A stretch of DNA of 64,000 nucleotides from Algibacillus agarilyticus (GTDB taxonomy: Bacteria > Pseudomonadota > Gammaproteobacteria > Enterobacterales > Alteromonadaceae): positions 51,363 through 115,362 of the forward strand of contig NZ_QMED01000015.1 of the NCBI RefSeq assembly GCF_003286125.1, in the 5' to 3' direction. The notes below the pieces were generated by a model, which saw nothing but the letters and a program-made list of their open reading frames with translations, ran no database searches and was not told where the DNA came from. Position 1 is the first letter of the stretch, and each line of letters starts with the position of its first letter. Positions 9,006 to 16,955 of the stretch are shown piece after piece. A program made the translations under genes and the position numbers.

Positions 9006-9701
9006 TTATTCAATTGCATTACGCATTAAGCCGGAAGCCGAGGCGGTTTGATATTCACCTTGGTTATTGGCTTTGTCTTGATAAACCGTCGCACTTAATT
9101 GCCAGGCATTATTAACGCGACAGGCAATACTTTGTTGAATGTTTTGCGAGGTTTTAATATCAAATTGACGGCAATATTGGCCTTGCTGATTAGTAAATGT
9201 CAGCTTGGGGTTAATAATATCGCCATTGCTTAAGACTTGACCTGAACCACTGGTTTTATGATTAAGCACGTTGGCTATTTGTGACCATTGATTAGTCTCG
9301 GCTTGAGGTAAAACATTCGCCACGGTAAATCCGACGAGTAACGCGACACTGGCGGCTAAAGCGACATGTTCTTTGGCTGCGTGTTGTGTGCGCTGCCACC
9401 AATTGAGTGACACGACATTTACCGACGTATTAGTTGTATTGCCTGTGCTGTTGGCCGTATTCATGTTTATCACGTTGGATTCATCGGGTATCGATGCCAA
9501 TAAATCGGTTATACCTTGTGGTAACGGTTGGGTATTTATTTTTTCATATTGTGCGGCGATCACTTCATCAACCATGGCTAATTCAGCTAAGCGATTGGCC
9601 AGTGCCTCATTTTCAATTAGCTGTGCGCGAATAGCTTCCATTTGTGGTTCGAGTAATTCAGCATCTAAAAAAGCGGATAGCATTTCATCATTTATGTTCA
9701 T
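9006..9701 (-). CDS. anti-sigma factor (single-pass membrane protein)
   Basis: Residues 1-60 (DEMLSAFLDAELLEPQMEAI and following) resemble the cytoplasmic anti-sigma domain of RseA/zf-HC2-type proteins but lack a clear zinc motif. A low-complexity Asn/Thr/Ser linker (78-98) leads to one membrane helix (~113-131, ALAASVALLVGFTVANVL). A periplasmic domain of about 100 residues ends the protein. Its position directly after an ECF sigma gene, with a GGGAGG ribosome binding site, supports the role of holding that sigma at the membrane. If the sigma gene kept its ancestral frame, its stop would overlap this ATG, indicating translational coupling. Confidence 0.75.
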   Translation of the reverse strand: MNINDEMLSAFLDAELLEPQMEAIRAQLIENEALANRLAELAMVDEVIAAQYEKINTQPLPQGITDLLASIPDESNVINMNTANSTGNTTNTSVNVVSLNWWQRTQHAAKEHVALAASVALLVGFTVANVLPQAETNQWSQIANVLNHKTSGSGQVLSNGDIINPKLTFTNQQGQYCRQFDIKTSQNIQQSIACRVNNAWQLSATVYQDKANNQGEYQTASASGLMRNAIE

Positions 9702-9749
9702 GCTGACGTTCCTCCCAAATCATGGTTTAAAAACTGACTTAAACTGGCT

Positions 9750-10187
9750 CTAGCGCGCTAATCTACTCATAACCGTACCGATGGGTACGCTCATCGTTTC
9801 GGCTACTTCTTTATAAGACATGCCTTGTATCGCTACAAGAGACAGTATTGAGCGTTGGTCGTCGGGTAAAATGTCCATCGCGGTGTTTATTTCGGCCAAC
9901 CTCGCTTGGCTTGCGTGTTCTTTTTCAGTGCTTTCAATTGTTTCTTCAGCGAGTTCAGGAGCTGTTGTTGCCGTTTGACGCACTTTGCGTGAACGGTATT
10001 CATCAATCCATAAATTACGACAAATTTTAAAAAACCATTTGTTTAAATCAACATCTGCAGGTACGCCTTTGCTGAGCACTCGCTCGATGGTATTTTGTAA
10101 TAAATCATCGGCATCATGTTGATTACCCGTTAACGAAAAGGCAAAACGCCTGATCATGGGAATTAATGTGGTTAGTTGTTTTTTCAT
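9750..10187 (-). CDS. ECF-type RNA polymerase sigma factor, C-terminus shortened
   Basis: Sigma region 2 occupies residues ~5-70 (MIRRFAFSLTGNQHDADDLLQNTIERVL, WFFKICRNLWIDEYR) and region 4 residues ~100-145 (LPDDQRSILSLVAIQGMSYKEVAETMSVPIGTVMSRLAR). It stops right after SRLAR, where relatives continue with ARxxL. Restoring two bases (GCGCGC to four GC units) would extend it with ARASLSQFLNHDL and a stop overlapping the anti-sigma ATG, so a 2-bp loss is likely. Region 4 is complete to the recognition helix, so function may persist. The start has an AGGAGA site. A GGGAAT-N16-CGT promoter upstream suggests autoregulation. Confidence 0.82.
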   Translation of the reverse strand: MKKQLTTLIPMIRRFAFSLTGNQHDADDLLQNTIERVLSKGVPADVDLNKWFFKICRNLWIDEYRSRKVRQTATTAPELAEETIESTEKEHASQARLAEINTAMDILPDDQRSILSLVAIQGMSYKEVAETMSVPIGTVMSRLAR

Positions 10188-10218
10188 GTATTTATCTCCT
10201 CTACACTAAGAAGACGAG

Positions 10219-10246
10219 CCAGCTTTTATTTTATTCCCTATTTTTT
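10219..10246 (-). promoter_or_regulatory. ECF-type promoter of the sigma gene
   Basis: On the minus strand GGGAAT is followed after 16 bp by CGTCTT, about 30 bp before the sigma start codon. The same GGGAAT-N16/17-CGT layout, each preceded by an A-rich tract, occurs at two other genes in this locus, so the element is probably recognised by this sigma factor itself. Confidence 0.6.
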
Positions 10247-10254
10247 TAAAAAAA

Positions 10255-10282
10255 GGGAATTTAATATGAGTTGATACGTTTT
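10255..10282 (+). promoter_or_regulatory. ECF-type promoter of the subtilase gene, divergent to the sigma promoter
   Basis: GGGAAT (10255-10260), 16 bp, then CGTTTT from 10277. It is back-to-back with the sigma promoter through the near-palindrome TTCCCTATTTTTTTAAAAAA and adjoining GGGAA, so both genes share an AT-rich upstream element. Confidence 0.55.
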
Positions 10283-10316
10283 ATAGTTATATCTGTTTAA
10301 TATGTGAGAGTGTTGG

Positions 10317-11612
10317 ATGCGTTATTGTAGATTATTTTGTTTACTTTTGAGTTGCGCGACGTTTTTTTTGCAAGCGAATGTATTGGATGCTCCGGTATTA
10401 AATGATGGCTTGCCGTCGTTAACTGAGCCCTTAACCGATAAAATTAATAATATAAGCCAAACCATACAAAGTGCCGAGCGTGCAATGGTGCTTGAGCGCA
10501 TTGCAGAGCAAAGTAAGCAGTTTTCGGCTGCTAGTTTAGGTTCGTTAGCTGATTTACCGAGGCGTGTTAATATTCCGAGTGTGCAAGGCGAGCCGCTTGT
10601 TGAAGTTGAGGTAGAGCACGGTTGGCGAGCGATTGAACAAGAATGGTTGGTGATGGTAACCGATCAAGAGCTAAATCAGATCACGTTATTAACCCAAGAA
10701 AATATGATTAGCTTGGTGACTCTGTCGCGTTTTGAGCAACTTGCGTTAACGTTAATTAAATTTAAAGCCGCAAAAGATTATGATTCATTTAACCAATTAA
10801 GTTTGGTGTTGCCGGTGAGTGTGCTTGAAAAATTGGGGCGTAATCATGTGTACAGTGCTCAAGCTAATCATCATGAAACTAAAAAAAGCACGGCACAAAT
10901 AAAGGATCATACGGCTCGTTTGCGGGTTAATGCGGTATTCCAAGCGCCTATATCAATTGGTATGATTGATACCGCAATTGATTTAACTCACCCCGCTTTT
11001 AAAAAAGGCCAAGTTACGAGTCAGCACTTTTTAGCCGACGAGCATGTGGCCCCTAAGGCGCATGGCACGGCAGTTGCTGCTTTATTGATCGGTCACAACA
11101 CCGAACAGCCAGCGTTATTGCCGAATGCAAAATTGTTTGCCGCTTCGGTATTTCATTCACAAACTGCTTATGCGCAGGGCGCGACCTTGTTTAATTTATT
11201 AAATGGTTTGGAATGGTTATTAGCCAATCAAGTGAGTGTTATTAACATGAGCTTGGCAGGCCCACCTAATCCGATACTTGCCCAAGTGGTTACTCAAGTT
11301 CAAAACAAAAATATCACTATTATTGCGGCCGCTGGTAATGAAGGCCCCGCTGCGCCGCCGTTATACCCTGCGGTTTATCAAAAAGTGATAACAGCTACCG
11401 CGGTTGACGAGCTGCGACAAAGCTATCGTTGGTCTAATCGCGGAGAGCACATTGATTACGCCGCTTTTGGTGTCTCAGTGTTAACCGCGAGAGTGGGCAA
11501 CAAATGGGGACGTGAAAGCGGCACCTCTATCGCAACGCCAATTGTGAGTGCGTTTGTTGCTTGTGCTAAACATCAATCGCCTCATGATTTTTTGCCTGTA
11601 TTGCACAGCTAG
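10317..11612 (+). CDS. S8 family subtilisin-like serine protease, ends at an in-frame amber codon
   Basis: A signal peptide (MRYCRLFCLLLSCATFFLQA) and a ~200-residue pro-region precede the catalytic domain, which has Asp218 (IGMIDTAID), His249 (KAHGTAVA), the oxyanion Asn341 (AAGNEG) and Ser404 (GTSIATP). The frame ends with LPVLHS and TAG at 11610. Read on in the same frame, VVDLRSAGHDPIFGFGLLSP follows to a TAA at 11673-11675. That is the usual C-terminal end of subtilases, so the TAG looks like a nonsense mutation removing ~21 residues. The gene is divergent from the ECF sigma gene and has its own GGGAAT-N16-CGT promoter. It probably acts in the envelope or outside the cell. Confidence 0.8.
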   Translation: MRYCRLFCLLLSCATFFLQANVLDAPVLNDGLPSLTEPLTDKINNISQTIQSAERAMVLERIAEQSKQFSAASLGSLADLPRRVNIPSVQGEPLVEVEVEHGWRAIEQEWLVMVTDQELNQITLLTQENMISLVTLSRFEQLALTLIKFKAAKDYDSFNQLSLVLPVSVLEKLGRNHVYSAQANHHETKKSTAQIKDHTARLRVNAVFQAPISIGMIDTAIDLTHPAFKKGQVTSQHFLADEHVAPKAHGTAVAALLIGHNTEQPALLPNAKLFAASVFHSQTAYAQGATLFNLLNGLEWLLANQVSVINMSLAGPPNPILAQVVTQVQNKNITIIAAAGNEGPAAPPLYPAVYQKVITATAVDELRQSYRWSNRGEHIDYAAFGVSVLTARVGNKWGRESGTSIATPIVSAFVACAKHQSPHDFLPVLHS

Positions 11613-11675
11613 GTGGTTGATCTGCGGAGTGCAGGGCATGACCCTATTTTTGGCTTTGGTTTGCTCTCGCCTTAA
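11613..11675 (+). pseudogene. cut-off C-terminal segment of the S8 protease
   Basis: This is the in-frame continuation after the amber codon. It reads VVDLRSAGHDPIFGFGLLSP and ends in TAA, overlapping the convergent ThuA-like gene by four bases. The G-x-D-x-(I/L)-FG(F/Y)G-L pattern is the normal end of subtilase catalytic domains, which is why I read this as part of the protease gene. Confidence 0.6.
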
Positions 11676-12502
11676 TTTTTATGCGGCTTTACTGTTTTAA
11701 TGCCTTGACCGGTTGCTGCCCAATATATACCGCCATATATATGATTTAAAAAGTCAGGGTTTTCGTAAACGGCGGGTAAATGCCCAAGTGCTGTGTAAAA
11801 GCTGCGGCCACCCGCAAAATATTGATACCACGCAATAGGATGAAATTCGCCCATACCCTTACCTTTTTTATCACCCCAATCGGCCTGTGTGTTGTAACTG
11901 TTTTCATCGACGGTGAGTAAATAATATAAATTTTGACTCTTGGGCTGACTAAATTCATACCATTCATCGGTGAACAATGATGATGTCGGAAAATGCATAC
12001 CCGGAAATGTCGGATCAATCACATTCAATTGTGCCGTTTGAATAGTGGGGTGAATAATAAAAGAATGCCCAATTAATTGCTGATACCAGGGCCAATCGGC
12101 TTCGGTGTCGGATGCGCTATGAATACCAACAAAGCCTTTACCCATTTGCATATAAGCTTGCAAGGCCTGTTGCTGCTTGTTGTTTAAAATATCGCCCGAC
12201 GTTGACAAAAAAACAATGACATCAACATTCGCTAAAAAATCTGCGTTAAAGTAGCGACTTTCTTCGTGCCAAATTAAGTTGAAGTGATGTTTGTCACTTA
12301 ATGTTTGTAGGGCTTTTACTCCAGTTGGTATTGCTTTGTGATGCCAACCTTGCGTTTTAGTAAAGAGTAAAACGTTAAATTGTTTGCTTGGCAATTGCGT
12401 AAAATCAGTTGCGGCATGTGCATGTAAATTAAGCAAAAAGATGATTGAGAAAAATACACGATAGCTGATACTTTTTAATGATAGTAAATATTGATAAAAC
12501 AT
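11672..12502 (-). CDS. ThuA-like domain protein with signal peptide
   Basis: An N-terminal hydrophobic segment ending LLNLHAHAATD acts as a signal peptide, so the product is exported. The body is a ThuA/trehalose-utilisation fold: FNVLLFTKTQGWHH, IVFLSTSGDILN, GFVGIHSASDTE, DEWYEFSQP, HPIAWYQYFAGGRSFYTALGH and a C-terminal GGIYWA. The fold is related to class I glutamine amidotransferases but without a clear catalytic triad. Family members occur with sugar or glycoside catabolism genes; the biochemical activity is not established. It converges on the S8 protease, with stops overlapping. Confidence 0.8.
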   Translation of the reverse strand: MFYQYLLSLKSISYRVFFSIIFLLNLHAHAATDFTQLPSKQFNVLLFTKTQGWHHKAIPTGVKALQTLSDKHHFNLIWHEESRYFNADFLANVDVIVFLSTSGDILNNKQQQALQAYMQMGKGFVGIHSASDTEADWPWYQQLIGHSFIIHPTIQTAQLNVIDPTFPGMHFPTSSLFTDEWYEFSQPKSQNLYYLLTVDENSYNTQADWGDKKGKGMGEFHPIAWYQYFAGGRSFYTALGHLPAVYENPDFLNHIYGGIYWAATGQGIKTVKPHKN

Positions 12503-12729
12503 ATTTTAAATTACCCTTTTCTCTTTTTGTAGTCTATATGACTATTATGGGCGTAGCCGTGAGTTTTGACCATCAATTTATGTGATTATTATTTGCTGTT
12601 TAAAAGCTAAAACTTGAATCTCTATCTGAAATGACTGATTTATCGTGGATGGTTTTATACTGATATTCGTTAATAAGTGATCACCTTTGTTGCTTAAAAA
12701 GTGCGATAACGGCGTTTAACATTAACGAA

Positions 12730-12941
12730 TATAGTCAAAGCGATCGGGTTTTAGGGGCAGGCTTCTCGTTCCAGACGAAACCGAAGTACTTACATCCATG
12801 TAAGCAAAGCCGTCAAAGCTACCGCGTTCTGCTCTCGCCCCTTACCTGCATCCATGCAGGCAAGCTTCGAGACGCCATGAGCATATGCTCGGGCGAGTAA
12901 GCGCTGACAATGAACCCTAAAACCTGAGCGAGAAGACTATA
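12730..12941 (+). repeat. MITE-like interspersed repeat, family 1, copy A
   Basis: Starts TATAGTCAAAGCGATCGG and ends GAGCGAGAAGACTATA, forming imperfect ~27-bp terminal inverted repeats. Internal short palindromes include CCTGCATCCATGCAGG and a GAGCATATGCTC core. It has no coding capacity. Related copies lie at 19446-19574, 30175-30402 and 39111-39335. It accounts for much of the 528-bp gene-free stretch 12503-13030; the rest shows only the terminator below. Confidence 0.85.
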
Positions 12942-12971
12942 GAATCATGATTGGTTTTTTTGCCAATAAAA

Positions 12972-12997
12972 ACAGCCCGTTATTTACATAGGGCTGT
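12972..12997 (-). terminator. Rho-independent terminator after the barrel gene
   Basis: On the minus strand ACAGCCC, a 12-base loop, GGGCTGT and then TTTTTATT, about 35 bp past the stop of the outer-membrane barrel gene. Confidence 0.75.
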
Positions 12998-13030
12998 ATT
13001 TCGAATTTTTACTGAATTATTTATGTTGCT

Positions 13031-13948
13031 CTAAAACTGCGCTTTTAAGCCAATAGACGACACCGTTTCGTTGTAGTTAGCGGCAGCTAGGTTTGAATCA
13101 TGTTGACCTACATCGATTTTACTCACAACGCTGATCATGTCGTTAAAATGTAATGTCCATTCGGCCGTTGTATTGCGGCGAGTATCGTTACGCTCGGTGT
13201 TAAGGCTTGGATCAAGGTTGTCGTATTGGCGATCTAGCCAGCGCCAACCAACTTGCACTTGATGATCTAAATTTAACCAGGCAAATTTATGTGATACGCC
13301 TGTTTTTAAACCTATCGCCCCATAATCATAAAAAGCGGTATCGGCACTTTCTGCTTCTGTACTTATACCAAACGTAATAAATGTGTTTGCGCTATTATAA
13401 AACACATAACTATCGGCACTTAAGCCGATATTATTGGCATTACGATCGGCTAAATTTTCAAATTTTTTATCTTTGTATAACGTCGCGACTCTAAAATAGT
13501 ATTGATGTTTGATCAACGTGGCGTAGTGCAAGCTAGTTTGTTGTAAGGTTAAAAAGTCATTGCTCGCTAATTCGGCGTCGGCAAAGTGGTAGCTTGCCCC
13601 TAAACTAAAGCGGTTAAAATCATACTCGGCGTCAACAGATACTTGTTGAATGAGTAGGTCAAAAGCGTCGTATCGGTTATATTTTTTTGAGTTGTAGTTG
13701 TAGCTACTTTTTAAGGTTAATGCATCGGTTGCTTGCCAGTTTATGTTGGCTTTTGCGTTTAAGGTTAATGCGGTGTCGGCTACTTCGCTTGTTTGGTCTA
13801 ATTCAACAATATTAAGCTTAGAGTCATGCTCGATCCCTGTTTTGAACTCTGCATTGGCTTGTGGTGCTTTGGCAAGCGCAACTGGATTAAAGCTTAATAA
13901 GCTCAGTAGGCTTAATGTGCCAAGTGTATTAGTCAGTTTAGTGTTCAT
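13031..13948 (-). CDS. outer-membrane beta-barrel protein, uncharacterised
   Basis: The start is ATG 13948, preceded by a GGAGT site; an upstream in-frame ATG at 14041 would put a non-signal-like extension before a clear signal peptide (LLSLLSFNPVALAKA). The mature part is a run of alternating amphipathic strands rich in Tyr, Asn and aromatic residues (for example ALTLKSSYNYNSKKYNRYDA) and ends in Phe (IGLKAQF), the usual C-terminal signal of outer-membrane barrels. About 305 residues allow roughly 12-14 strands. It is the second gene after the acidic secreted protein, and no other promoter is evident, so it is probably in the same ECF-dependent transcript. Its function is unknown. Confidence 0.7.
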   Translation of the reverse strand: MNTKLTNTLGTLSLLSLLSFNPVALAKAPQANAEFKTGIEHDSKLNIVELDQTSEVADTALTLNAKANINWQATDALTLKSSYNYNSKKYNRYDAFDLLIQQVSVDAEYDFNRFSLGASYHFADAELASNDFLTLQQTSLHYATLIKHQYYFRVATLYKDKKFENLADRNANNIGLSADSYVFYNSANTFITFGISTEAESADTAFYDYGAIGLKTGVSHKFAWLNLDHQVQVGWRWLDRQYDNLDPSLNTERNDTRRNTTAEWTLHFNDMISVVSKIDVGQHDSNLAAANYNETVSSIGLKAQF

Positions 13949-14024
13949 TATAAGGTACTCCGCAGGTGTTGAGGATTCGTTGTGCGTGACGAGGGCTATG
14001 TATAAAATTAACCGTTTGAAAAGC

Positions 14025-14049
14025 GACGCCTTATGAGGCATAAGGCGTC
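14025..14049 (-). terminator. hairpin between the acidic protein gene and the barrel gene
   Basis: A perfect 10-bp stem, GACGCCTTAT/ATAAGGCGTC, with a five-base loop lies just after the stop of the acidic protein. The following T tract on the minus strand is weak (GCTTTTC), so it may be a partial terminator setting the ratio of the two products. Confidence 0.5.
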
Positions 14050-14057
14050 TGATAACC

Positions 14058-15263
14058 TTAGAAGTCTAGCGCGCTGCTTTCTTCAATTGAGTTATCTACT
14101 GAGTTGGCAAGCGTTAATTCAATTGCGCTTTCAACTTCGCTGGTAACCGATGATTGCACTTGTTCACTTACGCTTTCGTTAGTGTTTTGCTCGGTAGTCA
14201 TTGTGATACTTTGCTCAACCGCTTGTTGTGTATTAGCACTAATGCTATCCAGTATTTGCGTGTTGGCAGCGCCTTCAATCGCGCCTTCTACTGCACCATT
14301 TACGACACCATTCACGACACTTTCAACCGTTGCATTAACGGATGTTTGCACTGTGTCATTTAACTCAAGGCTAGTGCTCATCGCGCTATCGACTTGCGTT
14401 TGTAGTTCAGTTTGCACCGTGTTTGTTATATCAGTGGCCGCATCTGTGCTGAGTGCGATGGCATGTGTTGTTGCTGTTTGCATTTGTTCTGATGTGGCTT
14501 GTACTACATTTCGCCCCTGTGCTTGTTGCGATTGGGTATCCATTTGGGCCGCCAAGTTGAGTGTTCCCGACGCTGACTCTTTGGTTGTTTCTTGTTGTGG
14601 CTTGTCGTTAGTCGTTGGTGATTCACTTGATTCATATTTGGGTTGGTCTTCCGTTTCTGGTTTACCTAAGGCGAACCAATTGCTGAGCATTGAGCGGCCT
14701 TTGGTCTCTGTGGTGTTTTCGTTACGACTTAATAAACCGTTTGATGTGGTTTCATCGCTGGGTTTGTCTTGCTCTTCCGTTGGCGTTGTTTCGTCTGTTG
14801 GTGTTTCTTTTTTATCTTCTGGTTTTTTGTTTAAGCTAAACCAGTTACTAAACATTGAGCGGCCTTGGGTATTCGTTTCTGTATTTGAGTCTGTGTTTGT
14901 TTCAGTATTCGCCCCGTCATTATTCGCTGTGCTATCGTTACTGTCATTGGAGTTGTCATCGTTTTCATTTGATGTTTCATCTAGCGTTTCTGCGTCGGCT
15001 AATGCATTTTCAGTTTGAGGGTCTTCTACATTGCCTGAATTTTCAGGCGCGGTTTCAGTTGTCTCTGCAGGTGTATTCATCATTAACTGGTTGTTATTTG
15101 ATGATGCCGTATGGGCATCAGAGCGGGTATTTAGATTGTTGTCTATTTGGCTTGTTGACTGAGTTGATGATGTTTGTTCACCTTCAATTGTCACGTTTGC
15201 CGTTGCTGCATTAGCGGTTAATGTGCACGTTACAAATAAAGCAATTTTAGTTAAGTTCATCAT
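14058..15263 (-). CDS. secreted acidic low-complexity repeat protein, unknown function
   Basis: I do not recognise a family. A signal peptide (KIALFVTCTLTANAATA) is followed by ~110 residues dominated by Asn, Asp, Thr, Glu and Ser. Two copies of a GRSM(F/L)SNWF block (134-142 and 189-197) are each followed by a Lys/Pro/Glu/Thr-rich stretch. The C-terminal ~150 residues are Ala/Val/Thr-rich with a VNGVVNGAVEGAIEGAAN core and look helical. No cysteine is seen in the mature part. It has an ECF-type promoter matching that of the sigma gene and lies upstream of an outer-membrane barrel. It may be an exported, surface-associated or barrel-linked protein, but that is inference. Confidence 0.65.
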   Translation of the reverse strand: MMNLTKIALFVTCTLTANAATANVTIEGEQTSSTQSTSQIDNNLNTRSDAHTASSNNNQLMMNTPAETTETAPENSGNVEDPQTENALADAETLDETSNENDDNSNDSNDSTANNDGANTETNTDSNTETNTQGRSMFSNWFSLNKKPEDKKETPTDETTPTEEQDKPSDETTSNGLLSRNENTTETKGRSMLSNWFALGKPETEDQPKYESSESPTTNDKPQQETTKESASGTLNLAAQMDTQSQQAQGRNVVQATSEQMQTATTHAIALSTDAATDITNTVQTELQTQVDSAMSTSLELNDTVQTSVNATVESVVNGVVNGAVEGAIEGAANTQILDSISANTQQAVEQSITMTTEQNTNESVSEQVQSSVTSEVESAIELTLANSVDNSIEESSALDF

Positions 15264-15300
15264 GGTCGTTACCTTTTAGTTTTATTTAAATGTCACTTAG

Positions 15301-15329
15301 ATAACGAAGCAGCAGACTTATTTATTCCC
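15301..15329 (-). promoter_or_regulatory. ECF-type promoter of the acidic protein/barrel genes
   Basis: On the minus strand AAAAAAATAGGGAATAAATA is followed by CGTTAT, 17 bp after GGGAAT. The A-tract plus TAGGGAATAAA core is nearly identical to the sigma gene's own promoter 5 kb away, tying these genes to that sigma factor. Confidence 0.6.
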
Positions 15330-15491
15330 TATTTTTTTACAAAAATTGTCATTTAAAAAAATAATGTGATGCAGTTCTCACTTACTTTTGGGGGGTTATT
15401 AAAGAAAAACATCCTTGAACGCAAGTGTTTATACGCCATGGCCTGTTTTTTGGGGTGAGTTGAATAATGTTGTGATTTTTAAATATTGATT

Positions 15492-15520
15492 TTGCATAAC
15501 CATGATACAGCTTGTAAAAT
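15492..15520 (+). promoter_or_regulatory. sigma-70 promoter of argJ
   Basis: TTGCAT (15492-15497), 17 bp, TAAAAT (15515-15520), about 33 bp before the argJ start codon. No clear arginine-repressor box is visible. Confidence 0.5.
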
Positions 15521-15553
15521 CGACGCTCTCTTTATTATTAACTTATTAAACTC

Positions 15554-16798
15554 ATGCCTGTAAATTTACCCGCAATCGAAACACAAACATTACATCCTAT
15601 TAAAGGTATTCGTCTTGGTTGGACAGAAGCCAACATTAAAAAACCTAATCGCAAAGATTTGTTGGTTATAGAAATCGCTAATGGGAGTTCGGTTTCTGGT
15701 GTGTTTACGCAAAATCGGTTTTGTGCCGCGCCTGTTACTCTGTGTAAGCAGCGTTTAGCGACGGGCTTACCGATTAAAGCTTTGGTTATTAATACGGGTA
15801 ATGCGAATGCGGGTACTGGTGAGGTAGGTATGCAAGATGCAGTGGCTACTTGTGAGCAGGTGGCAGACGTCATGTCTATTTTACCCGAACAAGTCTTACC
15901 GTTTTCAACCGGTGTTATTTTAGAGCATTTACCGATGCCTAAGTTGCTAGCCGGTATTCCCCACGCGGTAGCCAACTTAAAAGCGGATCACTGGGCTGAT
16001 TCTGCTGCCGCGATCATGACTACCGATGTGGCGCCTAAAGCTTATAGTAAAATAGTGGAATATGGCGATAACAAAGTCACCATTACAGGGATCTCTAAAG
16101 GCGCCGGTATGATCCACCCTAATATGGCGACAATGTTAGGTTACTTGGCAACGGATGCGAATATTAGTCAGTCTTTTTTGAATGAAATCACGAAAGAAAT
16201 TACGGACGTATCCTTTAACTGTATTTCGGTAGATGGTGATACATCAACTAATGATTCGTTTATTATTGTCGCGACTGGTCAAGGCGAAAGTAAGCCGATT
16301 ACGAGTCGAGATGATGAGGGTTTTGCTGACGTTTATGCCGCGTTGGTTGAAACGGCGCAATACTTAGCTCAAGCGATTGTACGTGACGGTGAAGGCGCGA
16401 CTAAATTTATGACGGTATCAGTAAAAGGTGCGCGCAATGTGGAAGAAGCCAAAACGATTGGTTTTTCCATCGGTAAAAGCCCACTGGTTAAAACCGCCAT
16501 GTTTGCATCTGATCCTAATTTAGGTCGTGTATTGGCCGCTATTGGTTATGCATCACGTGAATGCGCTTCACTTAATGATTTAGATACATCGGCTTTATCT
16601 CTTTATTTTGGTGACGTTTTAGTGGCAGAGAAGGGCGGACGAGCAGCCAGCTATAAAGAAGAAATGGGCCAAGCCATTATGAACGAACAAGAAATTGATA
16701 TTACCGTTGAATTAAATCGCGGTGATGAGCAAGCAACCATTTGGACTTGTGATTTTAGTTATGATTATGTGCGCATTAATGCGGAATACCGAACTTAA
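15554..16798 (+). CDS. argJ: bifunctional glutamate N-acetyltransferase / amino-acid acetyltransferase
   Basis: ArgJ transfers the acetyl group from N-acetylornithine to glutamate in the cyclic arginine pathway. The 414-residue protein carries the self-cleavage region [16 protein letters not shown], whose Thr is the N-terminal nucleophile of the beta chain, the NTGNANAGTG segment and the C-terminal [19 protein letters not shown] expected of the family. It has its own promoter and a strong terminator after it, so it is probably monocistronic. Whether it is mono- or bifunctional cannot be told from sequence alone. Confidence 0.95.
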   Translation: MPVNLPAIETQTLHPIKGIRLGWTEANIKKPNRKDLLVIEIANGSSVSGVFTQNRFCAAPVTLCKQRLATGLPIKALVINTGNANAGTGEVGMQDAVATCEQVADVMSILPEQVLPFSTGVILEHLPMPKLLAGIPHAVANLKADHWADSAAAIMTTDVAPKAYSKIVEYGDNKVTITGISKGAGMIHPNMATMLGYLATDANISQSFLNEITKEITDVSFNCISVDGDTSTNDSFIIVATGQGESKPITSRDDEGFADVYAALVETAQYLAQAIVRDGEGATKFMTVSVKGARNVEEAKTIGFSIGKSPLVKTAMFASDPNLGRVLAAIGYASRECASLNDLDTSALSLYFGDVLVAEKGGRAASYKEEMGQAIMNEQEIDITVELNRGDEQATIWTCDFSYDYVRINAEYRT

Positions 16799-16822
16799 TT
16801 TAACCTGTTGAATTAAATTAAT

Positions 16823-16850
16823 AAAAAAGCGACGTTAACGTCGCTTTTTT
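16823..16850 (+). terminator. Rho-independent terminator after argJ
   Basis: AAAAAAGCGACGTTAACGTCGCTTTTTT: a perfect GC-rich stem with flanking A and T runs, able to work in both directions. Confidence 0.85.
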
Positions 16851-16865
16851 GATCTTATATCAAAA

Positions 16866-16920
16866 TATATCCAAGTGACTTCAAGATGCTGAACTCGCAT
16901 CTTGAGGTGACTTGGGTATA
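16866..16920. repeat. REP-like palindrome of the TATACCCAAGT family
   Basis: TATATCCAAGTGACTTCAAG, TGC and the mirrored GCATCTTGAGGTGACTTGGG plus TATA form a ~24-bp near-perfect inverted repeat. Shorter forms of the same CCAAGTGACTT word occur near 8148, 18330, 19580, 20410 and 39365, always between genes. Confidence 0.7.
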
Positions 16921-16955
16921 AGTTGTTAATGACGATGGGTCTTCTTTTTTCAACG

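Noticed and set aside
14104-15018. Plus-strand open frame of 304 codons rich in Ser/Val/Cys
   Set aside because: It is the antisense shadow of the low-complexity acidic protein; it has no ribosome binding site or family resemblance.
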